In this document: positions 28,184 through 38,174 of the stretch, piece after piece
How the letters are laid out: every line of letters starts with the position of its first letter
Numbering within the stretch: the stretch's first letter is position 1
Assembly (NCBI GenBank): GCA_964019335.1
Contig: OZ025705.1
Location: 186,001-250,000 of the forward strand
Origin: Diplonema japonicum
Lineage: Eukaryota; Euglenozoa; Diplonemea; Diplonemida; Diplonemidae
Direction: 5' to 3'
DNA length: 64,000 nt
Made by a program: the position numbers and the translations under genes
The notes under the pieces: model-generated
Database searches by the model: none
What the model was told of the DNA's origin: nothing
Seen by the model: only the letters and a program-made list of their open reading frames with translations

Positions 28184-28694
28184 CACTTCTCCATGTAAGT
28201 TGGAGAAGACCCTGTTCCTTTTTAAAAACTTAGTGCAATGGAAAGAAACGGGGGTGTCGTGAATGTGTAGAAGAGAACAAGTAGAAGGGAGAAAGAAAAA
28301 AGAGGGGGGAAGTTTTTTGATCGTTACAACAATAGGGTGTTTTTTTTTTCTTTTTTTTTTCCTTCCTTTTTTCTTTTGACTCATCATGACAAACGGCTAC
28401 AAAAAAAAAAAGATGTCTTTGAAGAAAAAAACTTCGTTTCCCCGTTCAACGTTTCGGTGATGATACAAACAAGAAAAAAAAAGAAATTAAAAAAAAAAAC
28501 ACACCTATTTTTTTTTTCTCTCCTCCCCCCCCACCACAACTTTTTTCCATTCTTTCAACTTTTAATTTGCCAATTTCAACGAGGGAAAAAAAATAATTTT
28601 ATTAATAATAAATAACAAAACCCACCCTTCTCCGAGAAGGGGATGAAAAAGAAAATTAGGAAAAAAAACAACTCGCAGCGCTTTTTTTCTAAAT
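28184..28694. other. Spacer
   Basis: About 510 bp of A, T and C homopolymers; no gene is seen. Confidence 0.6.
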
Positions 28695-29552
28695 TTAAAT
28701 GCTCTTCACAATGCTCAAAACCTGTTCATATGCAACGAACTGAGCACAGATGAAGACCGACGCCCTCATGAAGAAAGGTGTAAAGCCAGTGTAGAAGGCC
28801 ATCGGCCCCTCATGCTTGAAAGTTTGCGACACCACATCGGTCACCGATGTGAAACGGTTTCCGGGATTGCTGATCCACCGATTCTTTACAACGTCCAAAG
28901 GACACGCTGCGGCGCAGGCTGTGAAAGCAGCTATGAGACCAGAAGAGATATGGAGGGGAACACCCTCAGGGAAGCCTTGCGACATAAGCATCTGCTTCGC
29001 CTGATCGTAGCAACCTACCTCGAAAATATTCATGGTGGCATTCCTCAAAGCATTGGGGCCTATTCCAGTCCAAAGTGCAGAAACACCTTCTTGTGTCACA
29101 ATCATGCCATACGCACGAGTGGGAGAAGGATACCGTGGAGCACCGCCTTTGTTGGTGTCGGCCTGGATCCGTGTTTTCACAACGTCGGCGGGGGATATCA
29201 GGAACATTGATATGCCGCCTGAGGTGAATGCTGCAAGGCATTTTGTCTTGAAGCTTGCAGGTCCTTCGTGGCCCTTTGGTGTCCAGAAATCCCTTATCGG
29301 GGCGTACATTCCCAGCCTGAACCCCGCGCATCCAAAGTGTCTTTGCACACCCGCGGTGACACCCTTCCATAGTTGCAAGACCCCTTCTTCCTTCGCGATC
29401 GTCCGCATCGCATGGACAACCCCTTTGTAGGTGTTCCCTTGCATTTGAAGCCGCACCTTGGCCGTCTCGATGGGGATGGACACCACCTCCGCGAAGCCTC
29501 CTGCGGTGCCCGCTGAGATGATCAATCGGGGCAGGCTTGTGTTTCCGTCCAT
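28695..29552 (-). CDS. Mitochondrial carrier family protein (285 aa)
   Basis: Three tandem repeats of about 95 residues carry the carrier signature: PIETAKVRLQ, PADVVKTRIQ and PLDVVKNRW (Px[D/E]xx[K/R]). Six transmembrane helices are expected, in the inner mitochondrial membrane. The second halves of the repeats (LWKGVTAGVQRHFGCAGFRLGMY, LWTGIGPNALRNATMN) resemble the uncoupling-protein/dicarboxylate branch, so an organic-acid transporter is likely, but the substrate is not determined. The ATG at 29550-29552 is directly preceded by an A tract of about 18. Confidence 0.9.
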   Translation of the reverse strand: MDGNTSLPRLIISAGTAGGFAEVVSIPIETAKVRLQMQGNTYKGVVHAMRTIAKEEGVLQLWKGVTAGVQRHFGCAGFRLGMYAPIRDFWTPKGHEGPASFKTKCLAAFTSGGISMFLISPADVVKTRIQADTNKGGAPRYPSPTRAYGMIVTQEGVSALWTGIGPNALRNATMNIFEVGCYDQAKQMLMSQGFPEGVPLHISSGLIAAFTACAAACPLDVVKNRWISNPGNRFTSVTDVVSQTFKHEGPMAFYTGFTPFFMRASVFICAQFVAYEQVLSIVKSI

Positions 29553-29716
29553 TTTTTTTTTTTTTTTTCCCTTTCCCCTTCTGATACCTGGGATGAAACT
29601 ACGACGTTTTAGAGAGGGGGAAAAAATATAAAAAAACAAAAAAAAGACACACCCAAACACGTGTAAAGGAAATGTTTAGAAGAGTTGGGGAGGTGGTAGG
29701 GGGGGGGGGGGGACAA

Positions 29717-29968
29717 CTACGTAGGGACTGTCGCCCATTCATATTTGTAATTTGGCAATCCCGAGGGTCGCAACGGGCCCTGCGGCACAGCTGGACTCGA
29801 CGCCGCACCAGGGGACGGGGCTGTTGCGGCCGCGGGTGCTGGCGTGCCCGCCTGCCCAGGGGTTTTCACAACGGGAGGCGCCATGACCTGTCTGGAAGCA
29901 ACAGGCCCGAGCGAGGTAATCTTCAACCTCCCAACGGGGACAGCGTCCTTGGTGAAGAAGGTCGGCAT
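29717..29968 (-). CDS. Small Pro/Ala-rich protein, unknown (83 aa)
   Basis: MPTFFTKDAVPVGRLKITSL begins an 83-residue frame with GC-rich codons like the neighbouring genes. The second half is Ala/Pro rich and it ends PNYKYEWATVPT. The A-rich leader before the ATG is like that of neighbouring genes. No signal peptide or domain is recognised. It is probably a genuine small gene; homologues would decide. Confidence 0.5.
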   Translation of the reverse strand: MPTFFTKDAVPVGRLKITSLGPVASRQVMAPPVVKTPGQAGTPAPAAATAPSPGAASSPAVPQGPLRPSGLPNYKYEWATVPT

Positions 29969-30114
29969 TTCCTTTTTTTCTTTTTTTTTTTTTTCCCCTC
30001 TTTTTTTTTGTGTCCCCCCTCTTCTATGTGACGTTAAAAAAAAGCCACAAAATAAAAAAATCTTTTTTCATAAAAAAAAAAAAAAAAAAAAAAACTAAAC
30101 ATAAAAAAAACTGA

Positions 30115-31407
30115 TCACAAAGGGGATATATCGGGAGGCGTGGACAGGGAACTCAACTGCACATCGGAAAAGGGCGTCATTGTTAGAAGTAGCGGATTGA
30201 GACAATCATCTAAGTTGACTTCGGGAGACGAAAAGATGGGAGGGGGAGTAGATGGCTGACCAGACGAACCAGAAGGGGGACGCGGGTTTCTAAAAATCCT
30301 GTGAATACCATGTGCTTCTAGGAGCTTAGCCGACACCAATCCCTGTTGATGAAGCTTCTGAAGTGCCCAGAATCGATGATACTTGAAAAGATCTGAGAGC
30401 AACGTCAGGAACCCCGCACCCATACTCATCCCGAGGAATATGAACCCAAACGCTATACTGCGCCCTGCGACAGTGGTGGGGGTGTAGTCACCAAACCCGA
30501 TCGTTGACATTGTGATGAAGGAGTACCAACAAGATGAATAATAAGACCAACCTTCGATTTCCATAAACGCGACGGCCCACAGGGCAATCCAAGCTGTACA
30601 AAAAACCCAAATCGAGAATAGATGGAACAAATTAACGCGGCGTGGGGTTTCTGACATTAAAAGAAACCAAAACGCCAGCCCGACTGGTGCCTTCTCGATG
30701 TTTATGGTGCCGGAATGAGTGGCGGCAAGCTCGGAGAAAACATGTGATGTGATGCGTGTGTCTGGGCTGGATCTTCCCGTTACTTGGCTGACAAGATGGG
30801 TGAAATCGGTGATGGAAAGCTCGGTCCTGCCAGAGTTTGTAAAATCTTCTAGTGTGTTCTCTGCCAATGCCCTCACCTCATCGTTTAGAGTACCGTCGGG
30901 TTTTATGGTAGACGATAGTCTGCGTTTTTTTGACAAAATCGGGATTGGTAGCGTTTTTTTTTTTTTTTTCGCTTCCATTCTCTGTGCTACGCCTTTCATG
31001 ACACCCACGGCGACTAAACCGGCTTCACCCAGGAACAAGCCTATAATGCTTATACCGGGAACTGCGTAGATAGCCGTGAAGACCCTACCATCGTTGGTGT
31101 CAGGGGCAACTGAGCCGTACCCGATAGTGGTGATCACGGTGAGGGAGTAGAACATGCTGCCTGAGAAGCTCCATTTTCTCTCGCCCGGGAAACTGCACAC
31201 CTTCAGGTCGTTGAGGCCTTCCATTTGCTCAGTTGTGAGGTTTAACCGGGCCACCTTGTTCCAGATCTCTGCCGCCCCGTGATTCTCCGCGTCGCTCTCA
31301 ATAAAATACATGCCGATACCCCCGATGACCAGGTACAAGCAGACGGCCACGAAATACCAAAAAAGAAGAAATAGACGCCGTTTTATGGAAATAAAACGCG
31401 AGGCCAT
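30115..31407 (-). CDS. Two-pore-domain potassium channel (430 aa)
   Basis: An N-terminal transmembrane helix (about 10-35) is followed by pore loop 1 with filter TTIGYG, a second helix, a basic cytosolic linker (contains KKKKK), a third helix (about 270-290), pore loop 2 with filter STIGFG and a last helix, as in K2P/TWIK-type channels. The loop between helix 1 and pore 1 is long with one Cys, as in the K2P cap. The linker of about 110 residues between the halves is longer than usual. The C-terminus is Ser/Pro-rich and cytosolic. A background K+ conductance in the plasma membrane is inferred. The A run coding KKKKK stays in frame and has no splice sites, so it is not an intron. Confidence 0.9.
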   Translation of the reverse strand: MASRFISIKRRLFLLFWYFVAVCLYLVIGGIGMYFIESDAENHGAAEIWNKVARLNLTTEQMEGLNDLKVCSFPGERKWSFSGSMFYSLTVITTIGYGSVAPDTNDGRVFTAIYAVPGISIIGLFLGEAGLVAVGVMKGVAQRMEAKKKKKTLPIPILSKKRRLSSTIKPDGTLNDEVRALAENTLEDFTNSGRTELSITDFTHLVSQVTGRSSPDTRITSHVFSELAATHSGTINIEKAPVGLAFWFLLMSETPRRVNLFHLFSIWVFCTAWIALWAVAFMEIEGWSYYSSCWYSFITMSTIGFGDYTPTTVAGRSIAFGFIFLGMSMGAGFLTLLSDLFKYHRFWALQKLHQQGLVSAKLLEAHGIHRIFRNPRPPSGSSGQPSTPPPIFSSPEVNLDDCLNPLLLTMTPFSDVQLSSLSTPPDISPL

Positions 31408-31410
31408 TTT

Positions 31411-31445
<35 letters not shown>

Positions 31446-31544
31446 TTTTTATATAAAACTTGGTTTTTTTTTTTTTTGTTTTGTTTTTGTAGGGACCCCA
31501 AAAAAAAAAAGACGTTTTTTTTTTTTTTTTTTTTTTTCTTTTTT

Positions 31545-31964
31545 CTAAGGGCTCACCCCGTAGGGTTTCACTGGGATCCATGGTTTTTTCGTGTGGGGTT
31601 TTCTCCTTGGGGACGGTTCGATATGACCGTGGGGGTTTCTGTGGTGGTCGGTGCAGTAAAATGTGTCCTCCGACTTCAGCTTTGACCCGGAAGGTGTCAA
31701 CAAGTCAATGCTGGTCACCCACGGACCCTCGCTGCTGTGCCTCGGCGGCAGTTCTCGTGTGGGTGTGAACAATTCCTTGGACCACACGTTTCTATTCTTA
31801 TTTCGTATGTATTCGTCAGACGGGAAAGTCCTGCTGGGTTCTTGCTGAGCGCGCTGCTTCTGCAGAACACCTCTCATTCTCCGAGGGTCCACCGCGTAGG
31901 TCTCTTGCAGGCTGAAATCTGCCAAAGAACCTCTTTCGAACTCACGTTCTAGATTTCGGGGCAT
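31545..31964 (-). CDS. Hypothetical basic protein (139 aa)
   Basis: MPRNLEREFERGSLADFSL begins a 139-residue frame with a charged helical first third, then Pro, His and basic-rich sequence (SEGPWVTSIDLLTP, HTKKPWIPVKPYGVSP). No signal peptide or transmembrane segment. I do not recognise the family; short Trp/Pro motifs of this type occur in axonemal proteins, but that is only a guess. An A tract precedes the ATG. Confidence 0.6.
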   Translation of the reverse strand: MPRNLEREFERGSLADFSLQETYAVDPRRMRGVLQKQRAQQEPSRTFPSDEYIRNKNRNVWSKELFTPTRELPPRHSSEGPWVTSIDLLTPSGSKLKSEDTFYCTDHHRNPHGHIEPSPRRKPHTKKPWIPVKPYGVSP

Positions 31965-33333
31965 TTCTTTTTTTTTTTTGTATCCCCTCCTTCTTCTTCT
32001 TCTTCTTCTTTTTTTTTTTTTGCAACAAAAAAAAAAAAAAAGACAACATAACGGCTTTGAAATGGTGGGGTGAGGAAAGGGGGGAGACAGGCGACAGGCG
32101 ACAGACACGACGATTTTCCCCCCCCCTTTTTTTTTTGCGAAACGGGGGTAACAAAGAGCCGAGGAGGGGGAGACAAGAGCGGCGAGTTGGTCGAGGAAAG
32201 AGGGAAATGCTTCTAAAAAACCACCACCCCTCCCCCCTTAGCTATGTTGGCAAGGAAACCCGTTTCCAAGCTTTTTTTTTTTTTTTTTTGAAAATAAGTA
32301 TCTGAAAAATAAGGAAACGGATACGGAAACGTCTCCCCGTTTCTTGCCAACATAGCCCCCCCCCCTCCCTCCCTCTTAGTTCTTCTGTCGTTTTTGAAAA
32401 AAAATTCGAACCTCAACAAAAACGCATCACTTTTTTTTTTCTCCCTCTCTTTTTCTTCCCCCCCGGCGGTTACAAAAATGTTGTTCTCTGTTGATTACTT
32501 TTTTCTTTTCTTTTTTTCTTTCTTTCTTTTTTTTTTTTTCCTCTCTTTCCCCCTTGTCATGAGGACCCGATATTCTAGAAAATAAGCGAAATGAATCCCA
32601 AGGCAAACGAATGAAGAAAATAATAAAAGGGACTTTATTTTGTGTACTCTGTGGCTCTGGGCTGCACCACAGGACACTGTAAAGGAGGTGGCACGACAAG
32701 GAGGAAGAGAGAAAAAAAAATAAACAACGAGGGGCTGGCTCTCCCCTTTTTTTTTGCTGGCATTCTCCCAGGGAAAAAAAAAAACGGACGCAAGTTACGA
32801 GTTTAAGAATGGAAAATGTATCACCCCCCCCCCCAGCATAGCTGCTGCTTTGTTCCTGTGGTGATATGCTAAAGTTCAGCGTGTTTTAGTAATGTGAGGA
32901 CTTCGACAGCTGAGATCGCTAAGGAACTATTGCATTTTTTTTTGCCTTTGAAATATTTCAAAACACCACATCCCCCCCTCCCCCCCCCCCCCCCCCCCTC
33001 TTTTTGTACTGTATGTCTCAAAAAGATTTACTTTTTTTTTTCCTTCCCTGGTGTCTTTCCTCACCCCCCCTCCGTCTTCAAGTGACGGGAAAAAAAAAAA
33101 AAAAAAAGCGGTGTACAAAAAAAAAAATTGGTACTGTTCTTTTTTTTATTTTTTTTTTATCGTTTCCCATTCTTAAATGAAAAAAAAGCAACTAAAGGGG
33201 AAGGGGGGGGGGGGAGAGAGAGAATTAAAGAAACAGGCAAAAAAACGCTCCCGTGTTTTAAAAGGGGGGGTGGGGGTTCATATAGATATAACACAAGGAT
33301 AAAAAAAAAAGAAGAAGAAGAAGAAACTTCATG
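31965..33333. other. Long spacer with a TIR element
   Basis: About 1.37 kb with very long A, T, C and G homopolymers. A 116-bp inverted-repeat element lies at 32241-32356. The open frames on both strands are low complexity; no gene is seen. Confidence 0.6.
32241..32356. mobile_element. 116-bp MITE-like element with terminal inverted repeats
   Basis: The left end GCTATGTTGGCAAGGAAAC and the inverted right end (gtttcttgccaacatagc) match over at least 14 perfect bases. The inside has a T17 run and further CGTTTCC/GGAAACG half-sites. It has no coding capacity. The ends are unrelated to those of the pogo-like element. C-rich flanks hide any target-site duplication. Confidence 0.55.
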
Positions 33334-33543
33334 TTAACTGATGATTAGAGAGTTGCTACGCACTTTTTTCCGCAGCTTGGCACTTAAGAAACCCCCAAAG
33401 ATGACCAATCCCAGTACACACAACATGGCAAAGACAAACGGGATAAGGATGGTTTCCAACCAATGCTGCACAGAGGACTTGCAAGACTTGTCCTGCGAAT
33501 TAGACTCATCACCACATTGCGTAAGGCAGTACGCCGGGTTCCA

Positions 33544-33582
<39 letters not shown>

Positions 33583-34236
33583 AAGGCACACATACACACA
33601 ACTATTGTCTTCCAAACTTGAATCGTTCAAATTAGTGCTAATCGGTGCCCCGGTCGGGAATGCCCCACAGCACAGTTGCCAACCGCTGCAACGGTAACTT
33701 TCTATTTTTTTTTTTCTTTTCTTTTTTTTTTTTTTTTTTCCCCTCTCAAACATACTCTGCACATCACAAATCAACTGGTCATGACCGGCGACCCTATCCC
33801 GCCAGTTCTGCCCCAGGTCAACACCATTAGCCGCATAGACGATAGACGCAATGGTCAGCCCAAGGATGGCCAGAACCAACCCGATAAGCACCACAACGTA
33901 AAGGACTAAGATGCAAACGGCTCTGCGAGAAAGGGCGAGAAGCCCGATGATGCAGAAGCTGAGGAAGATGCCGCCTATTGCAGTGGCCGCCACTGCGATA
34001 TCCTTGCACGGTTCGCACATTTGAGTGATGGCTGATTTTTCAGCGTACGCCCCGACCACGATCATGGTGATGGCCGCCATCAGCAGGACGACATTCACGA
34101 TTACAAGGCCGTACTGCATGCAGAAGGTGGTGGGGGGTTTCGGGTCTGCTACCCAATCTCCTTGGTCGTCCATCCGGCCGTCTCCCTCTAGCATCGGTGG
34201 GTCGTCCTCCGATCCATACCCGGACCGGTTCGCCAT
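33334..34236 (-). CDS. Tetraspanin (3 exons, 265 aa)
   Basis: Exons are 33756-34236, 33596-33701 and 33334-33544; introns are 54 and 51 nt, both GT-AG. Four transmembrane segments are seen: VIVNVVLLMAAITMIVVGAY, a second and third (AVAATAIGGIFLSFCIIGLL, CILVLYVVVLIGLVLAILGL) and a last one after the large loop (LIPFVFAMLCVLGLVIFGG). The large extracellular loop has the tetraspanin CCG motif (GWQLCCG) and further paired cysteines (NPAYCLTQCG, QDKSCKS). Splicing AG at AAATAG restores SYRCSGWQLCCG in frame. The second acceptor is a run of A followed by G, without pyrimidines. Membrane organisation in the plasma or flagellar membrane is inferred. Confidence 0.88.
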
Positions 34237-34840
34237 TTCAAAGACACTTATTTTGCCGCTTTTTTTTTTTTTTTTTTTCTTTGTCACCCCCCTTCCCAAC
34301 TCCCGCACTGCTCCCCTGAAGGTGTTGTTTTATGTGTGGAATATAGAAGAAAAAAAATATTTAAAAGGGGGGGAACCCTTTACACTACTGGGATGAACAT
34401 GTCATCAATTCCGTCAGACAAAAAAAAAAAAAAAAAAAAAAAACGAGGGGGAAAAAAAAAGGCAAAACTCCCGCTCACCCGCGCCATCAGCTCCTCTTTT
34501 TTTTTTTTTTTTGGAGGTTGGGGTAGAAGCTTTGGAGAAAGGTTTATAATCCGAAAGAAGAAAAAAAAAAAAAAAAAAAACAAGTATACGTTCCTCCTCT
34601 CACTCTCTTCACTCCCACTTTTTTTTGTTTTATTATTTTGTTTAGACACGGGGTCAAAGACTCGTTCCTGCAAGAAAAGAACGAAAACGAGAATAAAAAG
34701 AAGAGTCCTTTTGCTCACTTAATTATTCTATTGTGTATGTGAAAAAAGAAGAGAAGAAAAAAAAAAAAAAAAAAAAAGAAAACCTTCTACCTTCAACATA
34801 TGAAAGGGGGGGACAAGCGGTGTTTTTTCTTCTTTTTTTT
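34237..34840. other. Spacer
   Basis: About 600 bp of A- and T-rich low-complexity DNA; no gene is seen. Confidence 0.6.
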
Positions 34841-36919
34841 TTATCCCGACCCGCTAAAAAACCCTTTTCCAACCACCCCTGCTTCTTGTATAAGTTTTGA
34901 ATCGTTCCCGCAGGCGTAGGTGTCGGGAAGACACTGCCTGATCCGACCGGTGGTCTGCGTCCAGTCCTTGCACTTTTTGTCGCTGGACCAAGGGATAGAA
35001 TCGATACTGGCCCCCGTTCTATGCGTGATCTTCTTTGAATAAGTTTGCATGACTGACGCAAAGTACTGACTGTCAAATGTAAACCCGGAGTCGGAAGCAT
35101 GCCCCGAGAGCAGGCGTCCTGCTTGCCGAGCGTTCTCTGTGACCCATTTTGCATATGTCTGGTTTTTGACAACGATGGATAAGGCTGCCTCGAAGTCATG
35201 TAAATCGGAGCTGAACGGAATGTAATGGATCCACGGTTTGAGAAGTTGCGTCCTGACGTCCTTCCACGCACCGCACGACAGGATCACACTGCCGGACTGT
35301 AAAAGCCATGTTGATCTGAATGCAGCGACCACCCCATCAACGAGGAGGATGTACTTAGCTTTGGCTTGCTTTGCCGGTGATAGGAATTTCTGCGAACCTG
35401 TAGGACCCCAACCCCTCCCGCCGCCGATGTCAAGCTGGACCTTCTGCCCGTGCAGGGTGATCTCGCCTTTTTTTTTCTCAGCGTAACATACAAGCCGCTG
35501 TCTGGGGCCCTTCCCCTTGTGATCGCACGCTGTTGAAAACGCACGAAAGAGAACAACATCTGCCTTCTCTTCAAACTTCACCTTTGAAAGCTTTGGGTCG
35601 AAAAAGAAACTGTGGCAGGATCCCGGATGGCGGTTGGGAACGATAATGTCCCGATGCCAACCCGGCACGGTAGACCACGACAGCAGCGGGACAGGTTTTT
35701 TCTCTGGTGTGAACATGTTCCCGACACCCCACTGCGTCCAGGAGTCGATCCATTCCGATGATGGGATGTTCTCTGCTTGATGTGCCTCCCTCAGCAGCGC
35801 ACGCCCTGCTTCAGGCGGCGCTACAAAATTTTCAAAAGCTGGCCCAACACGCGGCTCGTCCAAAGCATTGATCAACATGTAAATAGGAGGGTCGAATGAC
35901 AGCGATGGGTCCGCTTTCAAAGCATGCTCGATCACAAAAACCGAACTTTGAAATATTGAAAACCCCTGCAGCTCATGCTTCCAAGACTGCGGCTTTCCAG
36001 AGGTGTCCCATTCAATAGACCGCCCCGCAATCCTGAGCAGAAAGACAGGGTGGTTCACCCTAGCAAAACTCCGAAGTTCGGTGACGGGGTAGTTCGTCTT
36101 AGGCAGCCCTGTGAACATGCACTGTATGACTTGGTGGTAGTTGAAGGGAAGGGTGTTGTGCTGTGCCGCGTAGGCATCGATGGCTCCGTAGAATTTCTCG
36201 TAGCATGCTGAAGGTATGGTTTGGTCGCCTTCTTGATAATCGAGACATTCTTTGGGGAGCGGGACCTTCAAGGCGGTCTTGTACTGGCAGGGGTTGTCAA
36301 ATCCGTTGTCCGCCTCTTTTTTCCAGAGCTGCAGGGTCTCATCAACGAAACGCTGCTCGGTGGTTGTGAGCTTTGTGTCGCTGTCCAGGGACGAACCGCA
36401 TTTAAAACGCAGAGTTAATTCGTTTTCTCCTTTAGGTCCAGGGTTGCCGCCCAGCACACCAGGGTCAACTTCTAGTTGCAACCTTCCTTTGTGGACATAT
36501 GCATCGACTAGGCCCGAACAGTCATGCTGTCTATTTGACGTTGTCCCATATTTACAGTGGGTGATGTCGGCGATCAAGGGTGAAGCGATGGTGAGAATCT
36601 TCCCTTCCTTTGCCTTGACCTCCATGACAGGGGAGCTGCACTGGTGGATGTGGATGGCTTTTTCGGTGAACTCGTTTGGAGGAGCTTCCGCTTTGTTTAC
36701 GTCTCCAGGAGGAGACGGGGGAGGGCGAGACGCGATAGGTGGAGAGATGGTTTCTGGTTGAGCGGTCGGGCAAGGTCCAACCCTCTCCCGTGTGTTCCCC
36801 ATAGGCAGGCTCATCCCTACAGACAGCCCCAAGCAGACCACCATCACAACCGATCTCCAACCACGTTTCTTGTGCACAGGACCTGTGGTGCTCGCGCCTG
36901 CATTTCTCTGCGCGCTCAT
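34841..36919 (-). CDS. GT90 (CAP10-like) glycosyltransferase, type II membrane protein (692 aa)
   Basis: A short basic cytosolic tail is followed by a signal anchor (about 22-38, SVVMVVCLGLSVGMSLPMG), a Pro-rich stem and a large lumenal region. The C-terminal third carries the CAP10/GT90 signature: KYILLVDGVVAAFRSTWLL, SGSVILSC, LLKPWIHYIPFSSDLHDFEAAL and KWVTENARQAG. This family includes protein O-glucosyl/xylosyltransferases and capsule-associated transferases. ER/Golgi location is inferred; donor and acceptor are unknown. The N-terminal half (about 90-300) is Cys-containing and unrecognised. Single exon; the ATG lies in CATTTATATTAAGAG context without an A tract. Confidence 0.85.
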   Translation of the reverse strand: MSAQRNAGASTTGPVHKKRGWRSVVMVVCLGLSVGMSLPMGNTRERVGPCPTAQPETISPPIASRPPPSPPGDVNKAEAPPNEFTEKAIHIHQCSSPVMEVKAKEGKILTIASPLIADITHCKYGTTSNRQHDCSGLVDAYVHKGRLQLEVDPGVLGGNPGPKGENELTLRFKCGSSLDSDTKLTTTEQRFVDETLQLWKKEADNGFDNPCQYKTALKVPLPKECLDYQEGDQTIPSACYEKFYGAIDAYAAQHNTLPFNYHQVIQCMFTGLPKTNYPVTELRSFARVNHPVFLLRIAGRSIEWDTSGKPQSWKHELQGFSIFQSSVFVIEHALKADPSLSFDPPIYMLINALDEPRVGPAFENFVAPPEAGRALLREAHQAENIPSSEWIDSWTQWGVGNMFTPEKKPVPLLSWSTVPGWHRDIIVPNRHPGSCHSFFFDPKLSKVKFEEKADVVLFRAFSTACDHKGKGPRQRLVCYAEKKKGEITLHGQKVQLDIGGGRGWGPTGSQKFLSPAKQAKAKYILLVDGVVAAFRSTWLLQSGSVILSCGAWKDVRTQLLKPWIHYIPFSSDLHDFEAALSIVVKNQTYAKWVTENARQAGRLLSGHASDSGFTFDSQYFASVMQTYSKKITHRTGASIDSIPWSSDKKCKDWTQTTGRIRQCLPDTYACGNDSKLIQEAGVVGKGFFSGSG

Positions 36920-37122
36920 TTATATTAAGAGAAAAGGAAAAGGTGCGTCTTCCTTTTTTTTGTTCTTCTTTTCTCTTTCCCATACTGTGAGGTAGGTATT
37001 ATTATTATTATTTTTTTTTTCCCCATACAGAAAAAAAAAAATTAAAAAAAAATTACTTTTTAGAAGTTACTGCCTTTTTGTCAAAAGGCGACAAAAAAAA
37101 AAAATCTTTTTTTTTTTTTTTC

Positions 37123-37917
37123 CTAGAATGGTGACACGAACGCGTTGTACCAAAAATATACGTGTCGCGAGTTCGGGTTCACACACAAATAACAAAAATT
37201 CTGATTGGGGAATCCAGGGCGCCCGAAGAGCGGTGTTCCAGAGGGCTGTGTAAGGGACGTGACACGATAGATGTGCGAGGCGCACTCTGGCTGAGAAGTG
37301 GTCGGGTTGCGACGAACGCTGACGAGGTCCTTGTAGATACCCTTCACGATGTTGCGGTAGATGGTAAAATCATCTTCGTACTGGCAGAGAGCACCACCAG
37401 AAGCAACCCGATGCAGAACGTGGTAAAGAAATTCGTTTTGTTCATCCTCCGTAAAGAGGCCGGCGTGGTCCGATTCATCTTCACACATTAGAAGCCATCG
37501 CAGTTCGTCGGACACCGTCACCCCCGCATCCAGGAACTGGTCCATCATTTTGGATATCGCTCCGTTTTCTCTTACGATTCCTGCATCTTCGAGCTTCTCA
37601 AACAGATCTAGTTTTGTGAGTGAGCATTCTAATGGTTCAAACTGAGCCTTCACGGTCCCTTTATCTACAGCTATGTGTTCCCCTTTGCTCCCTTTCAGGC
37701 TGATTTCGCTCTTCACGTTCGGATCGTTGAAGAATGCGTTCACGAAGTCCTCCGCCATCCCCCTTCGAAACCCAGTGTCGAAGGAGAAGGTCGCTACCTG
37801 CGAGTGTTCCCACAGGTCCCATTTCCTCAGAAACTCCTCGCCCGTCGTGCTGCCGAAGGTTTCGAGCTTCACATCGATGGGCGTGAACTTCCAGTCGTTC
37901 CTGTCAAGAATCTCCAT
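37123..37917 (-). CDS. CFAP300: CFAP300, dynein-arm assembly factor (264 aa)
   Basis: The whole length resembles CFAP300 (C11orf70): DRNDWKFTPIDVK near the start, FSFDTGFRRGMAEDFVNAFF, the central LFEKLEDAGIVRENGAI, LRWLLMCEDE, and the most conserved part LHRVASGGALCQYED followed by IYKDLVSVRRNP, then a C-terminal strand FWYNAF. The length is about that of the animal protein. In animals and algae it helps assemble and transport outer and inner dynein arms in motile cilia. Single exon, ATG preceded by an A tract of about 20. Diplonemids have flagella, which fits. Confidence 0.92.
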   Translation of the reverse strand: MEILDRNDWKFTPIDVKLETFGSTTGEEFLRKWDLWEHSQVATFSFDTGFRRGMAEDFVNAFFNDPNVKSEISLKGSKGEHIAVDKGTVKAQFEPLECSLTKLDLFEKLEDAGIVRENGAISKMMDQFLDAGVTVSDELRWLLMCEDESDHAGLFTEDEQNEFLYHVLHRVASGGALCQYEDDFTIYRNIVKGIYKDLVSVRRNPTTSQPECASHIYRVTSLTQPSGTPLFGRPGFPNQNFCYLCVNPNSRHVYFWYNAFVSPF

Positions 37918-38174
37918 CTTTTTTTTTTTTTTTTTTTTTTCTTCTTCTTCTTTTTTTTCTTTCCCACCTTTTGTGGACCGCGTTGAGAAGAAAGAAAGAA
38001 AAAAAAAAGACGGGAAACAAAAAAAGAAAAAAAATAAAGAGGTAGAAGGAAATCCCTGATCTGGGACGTCCTGTTTGAAAAAAAAAAGAAACGCATATAT
38101 CGAAGATGTGAATGGAAAAAAGGGGGTGGAAATGGAAATCTCCTCCCCGTTCTAAAAAAAAAAAAATATTGCTT

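Noticed and set aside
30945-30980. Possible intron at the A run encoding KKKKK in the K+ channel
   Set aside because: No GT or AG at suitable positions and the reading frame continues with plausible sequence; treated as coding.
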